A stretch of 64,000 nucleotides of DNA, from assembly GCA_000750105.3 (NCBI GenBank), contig JPHH03000034.1, forward strand, positions 62,001 to 126,000, written 5' to 3'. Positions 34,172 to 44,700 of the stretch are shown here, one piece after another. The notes below the pieces were generated by a model. It ran no database searches. It was not told the DNA's origin and saw only the letters and a program-made list of their open reading frames with translations. Both the position numbers and the translations under genes were made by a program. Source of the DNA: Tolypocladium sp. Sup5 PDA-1. Taxonomy: Eukaryota; Ascomycota; Sordariomycetes; Hypocreales; Ophiocordycipitaceae. The first letter of the stretch is position 1, and each line of letters starts with the position of its first letter.

Positions 34172-35264
34172 TGTAGTCGTCGATGATGGGAGGTAGGTGT
34201 GGGAATGGGGCGTGTGTTGTGGTCCTTTCTGGGATCATAAGGCTATACCTGTCGTCCTTTACGGGATCAGAAGGCGATGCCTGTGGTCAAAGGTGGCACC
34301 GTATGAGGACGTGTGAGGAAGAGGAAGAGGATGAGACGCGTCTGGAGGGAAGGCTGTATATAAGCATCATCGGATCAGTAACGCATCAAGCTCTGGGCAC
34401 GGCGTGGGAATCGCCCCGTAAGACTCTGCAAGAAAAGTCTGATTATGAAGGTATCGTGAGAACTTAAACTGAAGCATGAAAAGCCGCGAAAAAGGGGGGG
34501 GGGGGCACGAAGTTGCCTGAATTTAAGCTCCAGGATCGAAAAAGTCAACGGTGTCTCCTTGAAGGGCTGCATTTCAGCAGAGGGATCAACAGTCAGCGGT
34601 TCATTGAAGCGACTGGCGGTGCGAGAAACTAAGTTCATGAAGCTGGAACGAAGTCGTCGTCCCATGCGTGGCGGACGCTTCCTGCAGCCACCAGCCCGAG
34701 ACTCGCTACGGCACCCGCGAAAGAGCGTTCTTTCGCAGAGTTTCCTGACCGAATCGCCTTTGAGGCGCTTCCCCTTTTTTCTTGAGACGAATTTTCATTG
34801 GATGTTCCGCGGACCTGGTGTTGATATGTACGAGTTGTCGCCGGGCCGTGCCTGGTGGTGACAGCTTCGTGATGCATCCACAAAGTATATCCCGGCCTAG
34901 AGATTTCAGCCACATGGCATTTGGGGCATGGGGCCCGAGAAAGGGGAGCTACTTACAGCACGGTAGTGGGCGTGGTAGCTTCTAGAAGTGAGGCCATGTT
35001 ATACTGTCAGACCGTCCTCACTGCATGATGTCCTCACTACATGATGGAGATCACTCGTATGGGGTAACGATTGGGTGGCTCACTTCATTCAAGATAGATA
35101 TATGAAGGAATGCGATCTCTTCCAACCCAGTGATGAGAACAATTGCGATGTACAGCAGATCAACGCCCTGCAATGCCCTAGCTCGTCGTCACAACGTCCT
35201 GTTCCGCAATGCCGATCATCGATACCCTCCTGCGTACACCCTCTGTACTCGGCCAGATACACCG
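34172..35264. other. Intergenic, OPT promoter
   Basis: No gene was recognised. The region contains a run of 13 G at 34494-34506. Confidence 0.5.
34494..34506. repeat. Poly-G run (13)
   Basis: An uninterrupted run of thirteen G about 320 bp upstream of the OPT start codon. Confidence 0.9.
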
Positions 35265-35988
35265 TCACACTCCCACCCTCCTTGTCCTCCTCTGCACCCT
35301 CCGGCAATCCCTATAACAATCCCAACACGCCCACATACCAAACAAGAACCGCCATGTCCTGTACCGCATTAGCAATTACCCAACGCACATCACCTCGCAT
35401 AACATCGCATCCGTCAAGCTTCACTTACACAACGACGATCAAACACCACATCGCCGCCCTCACCATCGCCCCCCGCGCAAACCCCGGGCCTCCCCCGTCG
35501 CCGGCCCCGTACGCCCCGAACCACGTGCCCTGCCCGCCCTCCCACTCGTCCTCGTCGCCGCGCAGGCCCAGCAGCATGACGACCACCACGCCGCCGAGCG
35601 ACACGCCCAGCGCGAACAGGTCGAGCACCATGGCGCGGCCCGAGGACATGGGCGGGAAGCCGGGCACGAGGTCCGCGAGGGCGACGGCCTGCCAGCTGTC
35701 TGTGAGGAGCGCGACGGAGGCCTGAGGCAGTCAGTCAGGACGTGCATACAGTGACATATCGTCAACTTGAACGTGGTATGTTGTTGCTTTTTGGAACGGG
35801 ATAAAATATGCCGAGTGAAGGGAAGAGCTTACACCCAAAAGACCCGGCGCAACGGCCGCTCCCGCGTCAGACCAGCGCTGCGCAATATATCCCAGGACGA
35901 CAATGGCGACGAGGTCCGTCAGCCAGCCGAGCGCCCGCGCGGCGGCCTGCGCGAGGGCGGGCCAGCTGGGGAAGCGCCAGGGGGCCAT
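35265..35988 (-). CDS. Small multi-span membrane protein, function unknown
   Basis: Three exons (35988-35833, 35721-35429, 35358-35265) give 180 aa. Donors gtaagc and gtaagt and the tacag acceptor of intron 2 are good. If the second intron is not spliced the frame ends after the third hydrophobic segment (150 aa), so the C-terminal 30 residues are less certain. Hydrophobic segments lie at about 18-40, 47-66 and 80-103, with a possible fourth near 130-150. The loop between the third and fourth is acidic and Gly-rich; the tail is Arg-rich and has three Cys. No family was recognised. It lies between the OPT transporter and the metalloreductase, in the same orientation as both. Confidence 0.55.
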
Positions 35989-36367
35989 GTAGTGCTGTCG
36001 TCGACCGTTAGGATGTGCCCATGCTTCTTCATTGATGAGTTGAGCTTTTGTTGTGACGAGAGATGGGGCCAGCGGTGCGGAGCTGAGGGAATGCATGCAG
36101 CCGAGCCATGTGTTGGTTCGGACGTTTGTGTAACCCGCGGGATCCACGGTGGTTGGTTGCCGTGCTCTTGGAGGAACGACTTGCATAAGGCGACGGCTTA
36201 CACAAGGAGGAGAGGCTTGGCAGGTGCATAAATGACAGTATCACGGATGTTCTATTCCTGAATGCCCCGTAATGACCTTGTACATGTATTCGCACTCTGC
36301 ACGCTGCAACACAACGCTATATCAATGCCCGTAAACCGCCCAACGCCATACAAGTCCCGCCGCGCCC
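35989..36367. other. Short intergenic
   Basis: Contains the 3' end region of the reductase gene and the promoter of the small membrane protein. No gene was seen. Confidence 0.5.
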
Positions 36368-38353
36368 TCAGAACGCGTACTCCTCGACGTGCAGGTATAT
36401 CCCCTGCGCCCCCGTGCCCTTGTGCACCGCGCGCTCGTCGCTCAGCCGGCCGACGCAGTTGCGCGTGCGCGCGACCACCTCGCGCCCGCCGCAGACCACC
36501 ACCGCCGTCTCGCCCCAGGCCTGCTCGACGGGCGCGCGGATCAGCGCCTCGATGTCCGGCCGCGTGGCGTAGTCGCGGACGAAGTCGGCGCCGCCTGAGG
36601 TGGTGCTGCGCTGGGAGCCGGTGAAGGAGGAGGAGCTGCGCCGACAGCAGCAGCCGCCGGGTTGGTTGGCGGGCTTGTCGGTGTAGGAGGAGCCCATCTT
36701 CTCGGCTGGCGCGTCGGTGTATGAGGCGCCGGTCTTCTCCGAGGCACTCGTCTTCTCCGAGGCGTCCGTCTTCTCGACGGTGCTGCTCCTCTTCCGCCGG
36801 AGCTGCACCAGGGGCACGCCCGATTCTCCCTCCGAGTCGAGGCCGGTGATGGCGACGTGCAGCCTCACGTCTATGCCCCTTTCCCGCGCCACTTGCGCGG
36901 CTTCTTTCGCGCGCTGCACGTAGTACTCGATCTCGTCGCCGGTCCTCGCCATCAGCGCGACCTCTATCCTCCGCACGCACGTCTTGTGCACCGCCGCCGC
37001 CGCGCACTCCAGTATAGGGACCGTGAAGCTCGCCCCCGTGGACGCCCCGATCAGGACCAGCGTCTCGTAGATGTCCCACTGCGGCGGCGCGCCGAACGGC
37101 CCGGACACGAAACCCGTGAGCGACTTCTCCGGGTGCCTGGACGCGTACGCGTGGATGCGTTTGGAGAAGCCGCCGTGGGCGCGGACGATGAGCTGGATGC
37201 TGTTGCAGCAGCAGGTGCCCTTGATCTGGTGGGCGCAGGCAATGGTGTACGGATGCGCCTCGAGGGGCCCCAGGCGCGGCACCCAGAGGTATATGTGCTG
37301 GCCGGCGCGCCACTTGAAGTGGACGTCCTTGATGGTCACGACCGTCGTGGCGTCGCCCATGGCCCGCATGGACATGTTGTGCCCGACGCGCTTCATGCCC
37401 TGGCACGACGACCCAGCGGGCTTCTTCCACCTCGTGTTCTGCCACAGCAGCAGCAGCCAGCGCGCGGCGCGGTCGAAGACGAGAAACGAAATGGACATCC
37501 AGAGGTGGTACATTGCCTTGTCGGGGATGTGCTTGTACAGCAGCCACAGCATGACGACGGACGACACGACGTGCTGGACCAGCCAGGCCTCGTACGCCAG
37601 CCGGCGGAGCGGGACGAAGCCGACGACGACGGACCACAGGAGGACGCCCCAGGCGCCGAGGCCGTACCTGACGAGCGGCATGAGGGACAGCTCGTACTGC
37701 ACGAAGTCGGCCCGCACCCACTCGGTCCAGAAGTGGAAGCCGTGCATCGTCGCCGTGACGAACATGGTGCGCGCGACCCAGCGGTGCAGCCAGTTGAGCC
37801 GCTCGTGGCTCGACCCGATCAGCCAGCCCACGGGGTTGACCTTCATGGCGAGCAGGAACAGCAGCGGCAGCTGGGCGATGCTGACCCAGGCGTTGCGGAA
37901 GCCGATGCGCTCCCAGTAGTAGACGTCGGCGACGACGGCGTCCCAGGACATGAAGTACACGATCATGGCCCAGTAGCACAGCAGCACGAGCACGCGGCCG
38001 AGCGGCGGCGGCGTCGCCCAGCCGAGGCCCCGGGCCGCGACGTAGAGCTGCGGGTGGCCGAGCTCGCGGAGGACGGCGGTGGCGGTGGCCCAGGCCTGGC
38101 CGAGGGGGCCGTCGGGGCGGGTGGGCTGCTTGACGGAGGGGTTGTTGCATGCGCTGAGTCTGCGATCAAGTCAGAACCGGGGCATCGTGGTGTCTTGTCT
38201 TGAGGAGTGGTACCTCTGCCTCGCGCCGTAGGCGTTGACGCCGCGGACGACGACGAGGAGGCCCGTGACGCCGGCGACGATGTACCAGTAGTCGCGCGCA
38301 AAGGCGTAGTTGGTGTCGGAGCCGACGGCCGCCATAGGCATGTCCATGTCCAT
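36368..38353 (-). CDS. Ferric/cupric reductase (FRE family)
   Basis: A plasma-membrane metalloreductase that moves electrons from NADPH through FAD and two haems to extracellular Fe3+ or Cu2+. Two exons (38353-38214, 38159-36368) give 643 aa. Exon 1 encodes one membrane segment (YWYIVAGVTGLLVVVRG). The ferric reductase domain follows with haem-ligand candidates in LHRWVARTMFVTATMHGFHF and in HVVSSVV...YKH. The FAD loop is HPYTIA, the NADPH site LVLIGASTGASFTVP, and the C-terminal VVVCGG completes the fold. Between them lies an insertion rich in repeated EKT/ASEKTGAS units and a Cys4 cluster (GGCCCRR), probably cytosolic and disordered. The start is the first of several Met in MDMDMPM. Head-to-head with the BIM1-like gene. 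Confidence 0.9.
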
Positions 38354-39471
38354 GATGCTCTGGTGATGCCGCAGCAGATGATGCTGTCGTTGTCGTGGTG
38401 TTGCTCAAGAGATGCGGCACATGCCGAGGGGGGGGGGGGGGGGTTGCTATGTCGTACAGATGACCAAGACACAGCAGCTACGGATACATCTCGCAGGGGA
38501 CAAAACGGCGTCTTGTATCAGGCTTCGAGAATGATGGGCTTGACGACGACGACAACGGATGGTTCGGCTCGTTGCCAGTTGGTGTTTTGGAATTAGCAAG
38601 TCGAGGTTGGAACTCGCTCACCACGGCCCGGGGTCAAGATGCAAGCTGCAAGTCATGCAATCAACCGCCTGCCACAAGGTATCGTTCCGCGTGGAGCCAG
38701 GGCAGCGGCTTGGTAACGCAGTCTTGGATACGGAGTTGCTCGTGCGGCCCGAGACAAGCAGCGCTCGTAAACGTGGCTGTCAAGGTCTTGTCTCGAAAGT
38801 CCCTGGACTGGAGGCCCTCACCAGTCACCACCGAGTTGCAACTTACCACCACCGCCGCCTATACCCGCAGGCTAGGATGGAAGCGGTTGGCCCTGCCTTC
38901 GATAGCAAGCAAACAACTTGCTCAAACACACTCACTTGCGCTTGTTTCGCGCGCGCTGATTGGGCGCCCGCGGCCCGGGCGCCGGGGCTAGGCGTCGGGC
39001 CCCGCTGGCGGATCCGGAAGCCCCTCGCGACTCCAGCCGATATCGAGACCTTTCATGCGCTCCGGCGCATGGAAGCGCTATTCTATCGCCAAGGCGACAT
39101 CAAGAAGACTCGGAACCCGCGTGCCGGGGCCCTACATACAGACGACGAGACAATCAGCTCGAAACGTGGCGGCCTGGCCCTGAGCACGTTGCCGCACCTC
39201 CGGGCGCCACGGCCCACCGCCGAGCGGTAGGGCTGCTGCCGTCGTAGAAGCGGTGCAAGCGGCACGAGCCCGTACGAGGAGAATTGGATGAACCAATGGC
39301 CCTGTGTCAGCGGGTTTCACTGTCCAGGTCGAGTAGCACAGACTGCCGGACATGCGTCTTATAAGTTGCCCGCCTCGGCACACACCCCCAGCTCTCTCCG
39401 TCTCTCTGTCGTGACCTCATCTCTCTCGCCTCATCCTCGGAATCGCTGCCATTGGCCTTTTACAAGTCAAG
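38354..39471. promoter_or_regulatory. Shared divergent promoter of reductase and BIM1-like gene
   Basis: A 1.1 kb region between two divergent start codons. It holds three words one base away from the yeast Mac1 copper element TTTGCTCA or a variant of it: GTTGCTCA (38400-38407), GTTGCTCG (38735-38742) and CTTGCTCA (38917-38924). Fungal relatives may use other sites, so this is suggestive only. A run of 16 G lies at 38428-38443. Confidence 0.4.
38428..38443. repeat. Poly-G run (16)
   Basis: Sixteen G in a row, about 75 bp upstream of the reductase start codon. Confidence 0.95.
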
Positions 39472-40225
39472 ATGAAGTCCTCCCTCCTCCTCCCCCTCGC
39501 CCTCGCCGGCCTCGCCAGCGCCCACTTCGAGCTCCTGTACCCCAAGTCCATCGGCTTCGTCGACGACGACGAGGGCAAGGCCCCCTGCGGCGGCTTCACG
39601 CCCGACTTCTCCAAGGACGTCGTCGACTTCCACGTCGGCGGCGAGGCGCTGGCCATGCTCCTGGTGCACCCGCAGTGCAACTGGCTGTTCCGCGTCACCG
39701 CCGACCAGACGGCCCAGACGGGCTGGGAGCAGATCTTCCCCATCGTCATGCAGAGCGGCCTGGGCAACTTCTGCGAGCCCAAGGTCACGGTGCCGGAGAG
39801 CTACGTTGGCAAGAAGGGCGTCGTGAGCGTCGTCTCGTCTGCCGTGGACGGGCTGCTGTACCAGGTAGGCCTCTATCCTTTACTCAAATTGGCGATTGAT
39901 GCTAACGAGTGTTCAGTGCGTCGCCGTCAACTTCGTCAAGGGCAGCGCCGACCCCCCCTCCGTGTGCAAAAACGCCACCATCACGGCCTCCTTCGTCGAC
40001 GACGCCAAGCTGTCGGCCCTCGTGGGCAAGTCCGGCGACAGCTCGCCCTCTGCTTCCTCTTCGTCTTCTTCCTCTACCGGCACGCAGACGACCACGGCCG
40101 CGGCCAAGGCGACCAGCACAGGCGCCGCCGCGGCGCTGCAGGCCTGGTCCCCGACGGGGCTGGGCTGGGGCAGCGCGGTGACGGTGCTGAGCATGGTGGT
40201 GCTGGGGGGCGCGTTTGTGATTTGA
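39472..40225 (+). CDS. BIM1-like / X325 copper-binding GPI protein (LPMO-related)
   Basis: A secreted, GPI-anchored copper-binding protein; relatives such as Cryptococcus Bim1 help copper import and are not polysaccharide oxidases. Two exons (39472-39864, 39917-40225) give 233 aa. The signal peptide (1-17) ends before His18, so the mature protein starts with the N-terminal His of a copper histidine brace (HFELLYP). Four Cys are spaced as in two disulphides. A Ser/Thr-rich stalk (about 175-210) precedes a C-terminal hydrophobic tail, which is the pattern of a GPI signal. The intron (39865-39916) has a gctaac branch point. The divergent metalloreductase neighbour supports a role in copper or iron uptake. 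Confidence 0.85.
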
Positions 40226-41340
40226 GCACGACGTAACGACTCAACGAGCGATTTGATGTACGGAGTAATGGAACGAGGGACGAGAGTTGGCTGCGGCCAA
40301 CGGCTAATTTGCTGCAAAGATGTCAATATCAATAACCGTTTGCAGCCGCGCTGTTGAAGCGAATGCAAGCGTTCAATGTTTCACGTCAACGCGATTGTTT
40401 CACGCTTATATCATTAATGTGTTTGGTGTTTGCATATCCCTGCATTTGACAGCCACAGTGAGTCTATTGTTGCCATACTTGCTTCAATTACAAGGAACAA
40501 GACTCGATATTCCGATGATACTCTGGCAGACGGCAGATGACAACGCCTAGAAGCTCAACAGACGGGCCAACCACATCACCAATTGCCTCACCCCCATGCT
40601 CTTCTTGCCCACCAACCGCCGCACCCGGCTTTACGGATAAATACAACATACAATTGAATCCTACGACTCCACAATGCGACGACCCCGGCAGCATCCCGAA
40701 CAAAGGATCGCCGGCCTCGGCGTCAGACTCGGCATTCGCCCCGCTTAATCCAGTTCCCCCAACCCGACCCCCACACTTTGAGCCTGTCTCACGATACCCC
40801 GACTTTAGACTTTCAACGTCCAGCCCTGCGCCCGCCTGCATCGAGCGACGAAGCTGCCTGATGGCGGAGAAAGCTTGAGGCAATGAAGCTTCGCCGCGCG
40901 TGCTGAGAAACTCTTGTTGCGTCTTTGTTTACCTCGGTTGCCTCGTCTGCGTGCCATCGATTGCTGCCTCTTCACGCCTTACACATTCGTCGATTGGGCT
41001 GGTGTCGTGAGGCGGTGGCATCGTCAAGTGGCGTCAGCTGGCTGCTGGATGATATGGCGCATGCGTGTCACGTCACGTAGCCGCTGCTCACCTTGGCTCG
41101 TTGCCCTCGCTCGTCACTTCGTCCTGGCCGTGACCTGGTCCCTGTGCCACGCTCCGCGCAGCAAACGCGTCTGGGCCTGGCGGAACAAGCTTTTCGACAA
41201 TTGGACTTTGAGCAGCCACGCCGGAGCAGAGCTTCGCATTGCTTCCGTTGCTTGTCCTTTACCTGGCTGATCTGTGCTGCTCTCTGCCGACATATATATC
41301 TCCCGTGCCCCGTGGCGCGTAGCGCGTTCTCCTTCTCTTG
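40226..41340. other. Intergenic, one doubtful short ORF
   Basis: The plus-strand ORF 40537-40878 (113 aa, Pro/Ser-rich) and an overlapping minus-strand ORF compete for the same bases, and neither has a recognisable domain. The rest is the upstream region of the ABC transporter. Confidence 0.4.
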
Positions 41341-41346
41341 GATACG

Positions 41347-41745
41347 CCCGAGCTCTGCTTTGCTGACCTTGCTCAACGCCCGTCGTCTCCCTCCTGGATA
41401 CGACCTACCTTGAGTCGAGGCTTTCTCTGCTCCCCGGACCAACGCCGTTGCCTCTCTTGGATACAATCATCTTGAGTCGAGGCTTTCTCTGCTCCCCGGA
41501 CCAACGCCGTTGCCTCTCTTGGATACAATCATCTTGAGTCGAGGCTTGCTCTGCCCCCCGGACCAACGCCGTTGCCTCTCTTGGATACAATCATCTTGAG
41601 TCGAGGCTTGCTCTGCCCCCCGGACCAACGCCGTTGCCTCTCTTGGATACAAACATCTTGAGTCGAGGTCTGCTCTGCTCCCTGACCAACGCCGTTGTCT
41701 CTCTTGGATACAAACATCTCGAGTCGAGGCTTTCTCTGCCTCCCT
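41347..41745. repeat. 62-bp minisatellite in the leader of the ABC transporter gene
   Basis: Four near-identical 62-bp units start at 41410, 41472, 41534 and 41596, then a 61-bp unit at 41658 and a partial unit from 41719. A more diverged copy lies at 41347-41409. Units begin ttgagtcgagg and end ttggatacaatcatc. The array stops about 20 bp before the ATG at 41766. As 62 is not a multiple of three, the array cannot encode a regular repeat protein in one frame. Confidence 0.95.
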
Positions 41746-41765
41746 TCTCAAGACTCACCACCACC

Positions 41766-44700
41766 ATGTCGTCCATCGTGGAAACCCTCCGGGCCCGCCT
41801 CGCGAGCCTGGCCACCGCCCTCCGTGCCCCCGACCAAATCACCTGGCTCGGCGTACGCGTCGTCCCCGCCGCCGCCCTCTCCGAGACCGACACCCACATC
41901 CTGTACTGGCTGACGGCCCTCTCCGTCGCCGTCCTCGCCCTGTACGCCTTCCGCGGCAGGGTCTGGTCCCTGCTGCCGCGATGGCTGCAGCCGTTCGCCA
42001 AGGAAGAAGGCCCCGGCCCCGAGAAGCGCAAGTCGTGGACGCACTGGACGCTGATCCTCGGCCTCGCCTGCGCCGCCGGGCTGGTCCTCGGTATCGTCCC
42101 TGCGTGCCTCAACCCGCAGCAGCTGGTTGCCATCCTCGAGGTCGTGCCCTGGCTGTCCGCGGTGCTCATCACCGTCTTTGACAGGCCGACCAAGACGCCT
42201 CGCCTTCTTCTGCTGCAGTACCTGCTCATCCTCATGGCCGGCCTCGCCACCTACTCTGTCATGTTCCTGGACCACTCCGTCGAGGCCCTGGATCCGTATC
42301 GCCTGGCCCGCATCGCCTTGTCCGCGGCGGCCGTCATCACCATCGTAAACATGCCGCTCCGGAACCCGGCATGGGACACCGAGGACATTGGCAACCCCCG
42401 GCTCCCGCCCTCTCACCACGTCCGCAGCCCGGAAGACAACCTGACACTCTTTCGCTTCTGGGCCGTGACTTGGGTGTACCCCCTCGCTCGCATTGCTCGT
42501 GCCAAGGAGATTACCGTCGAAGACGTCTGGCAGCTGCCCTTTGAGTTCCAGCACACGCGTCTGTACATGGCGTTCCGCGAGCTCGAGGGCAAGCTCATTC
42601 CCTGCCTCATCGAAGCCAACGGCCTGGACCTCTTCATCTCCACCACCCTCGCCGTCGTCGAAAAAGTTGCCGAAGTCTCCAACATCCGCCTTACCAGCCG
42701 ACTCTATACCGCCCTCGACGCCAATAAGCCCGACGAGGCTAACTTCTGGTGCATGGTCATGCTGTGCCTAGACGTCGTGCGTCAAATCTCCAAGACAACG
42801 TCGTCCTGGTACTCACGCAAGGCGTACGAGCGGTCGCGGGGAGAGACATTCATCGGTCTCTTCCGCAAGCTCCTGACAAGAGCAGTTCCCGGCTCCGATG
42901 CCACCGAAAAGGGGCCCGCAGAGGACAACGTCCTCGAGAACGGCGAGCAGGCTCCCAAGCTCAACCGTGTCTTTGGCAGATGCTGCGGCGGCCGGAAGCC
43001 AAACACCCCTGCCGAGGTCCATCAGAGCCAGCCGGCGTCCAATGCAAAGGTGGTCAACCTCGTCCGCGGAGACACTTACGAAATCTCCCAGCGCTTCTGG
43101 GATTTTCCCAAGCTCGTCTCTCAGCCGATAAAGGTAATATTCACCATATACTACCTCATTGACATCATGGGGTGGCCCTCGACCATCGGCTTCGGCCTAA
43201 TGGTCCTCTTCCTCGCGAGCAACTCGATACTCGTCCGCAAGCTCATCCAGCTGGAGCGCTCGCGAACCGTACACTCGGACAAGCGCGCCCAGGCCGTCTC
43301 CCACTTTGTCGAGGCCAGCCGCCCGCTCAAGCTCAACGGCTGGACCGCGTCGTGGAGCAGCCGCATCATGAAGTTCCGCGCCCTGGAGATGCTCAAGCGC
43401 CTGCAGATCGCACGCGTCACGGCGGCCATTTCCACCACAAACGTCGCCGGCGGAGCTGCGTACCCACTCGCCAGTATCTGTCTCTATACCCTCATTCTGC
43501 GACAGGGCCTCCCCAACAACGTCATCTGGCCTTCTCTGCAGCTGTTTGGACAGCTTGAGGCCAGTGTCAAGGAGGCTTTTGACCTGGTGTCCGCGTACTG
43601 GAAGGCCACGATTCCGGTCGAGCGTGTCAACAAGTACATGGCTGAGCCGGACCGTGATGAGTCTGACTTCAATTCTGCCGGTACCAAGAACATCAAGTTC
43701 CGCAACGCCTCCTTCTCCTGGCCCTCGACCGACAGCACGGTCCTCAGGGACCTGAACCTCGTGTTTCCCGATGGCCTGACAATCGTTCGCGGCAAGGTGG
43801 GATCTGGAAAGTCGAGCCTCTTGCTCGCAGCGCTCAACGAAATGGAACTCCACGGTGGCGACCTCTACCGTCCGGATGAGCCCGTCGGATACGCGCAGCA
43901 GCTCCCCTTCCTGCAGAACAAGACCATCCGCGACAACATTGTCTTCCATCAGCAGTTCGACGTGGCGAGATACCGACAGGTCATCCAAGCCTGCGCGTTG
44001 GCCCCAGATCTGGCCATGCTTCCCGACGGCGATCAGACTAGGCTTGAAGAGGGCGGCGTTGGCCTGTCCGGTGGACAAAAGGCGCGGGTCGCTCTGGCCA
44101 GAGCCGTGTACAGCCCATGCCGCATCTTGCTGCTCGACGACCCTCTCGCTCCACTGGATCATGATACTGCGAGCAACATTGTCCGCCGCTTCCTGCAGGG
44201 TCCTCTGGCAAAGGGGCGTGCAATTGTAATGGTCACCCACCGAGATGACCTGGTTCTTCGCATCGCCGACCAGGTCATCGACATGGACAACGGTCGTGCC
44301 ACGATCTTGTCCGAGGAGCAGGTCAAGCTTGAACTCGAGCACCCCATACACACGCCCTCCGGTCATGGTGCCACTGATGAAGCCGAGGTTGCTCACGACG
44401 CCCACGAAGAGGAGGTTGCCGGCGTCAAGGACGCTCCGGAAGAGCCCTCCGAGACTGGCGGCGTTCCCCTCTCCGTGTACCTCAGCTATATGAAAGCCGG
44501 CGGGTGGTACATGTGGGCTTTCCTGGCCGTATTCTATGGAATGTCGCGATACTGTGACATCTCGAGGGCCCGACTCTTGGAGGCCTGGGGCAACGACACG
44601 GCGAGCAGCGGTTCTCGGGGGTACTGGGGCCTCCCGAGCCCAGAGACCTATCCGCAGGTCTGGCTCTATGTCCTCGGTGCATTGTCCGCAGGCCAGGTCA

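Noticed and set aside
36252..38150. Long minus-strand ORF (632 codons) overlapping the reductase gene
   Set aside because: It is an out-of-frame shadow, rich in Arg/Ala/His, of the reductase exon on the same strand.
41347..41745. CRISPR-like array
   Set aside because: Units are directly tandem without variable spacers, in a eukaryotic genome; it is a minisatellite.
41405..41751. Minus-strand ORFs with a repeated peptide
   Set aside because: They come from the 62-bp minisatellite, whose unit is not a multiple of three, so the apparent repeat protein is an artefact.
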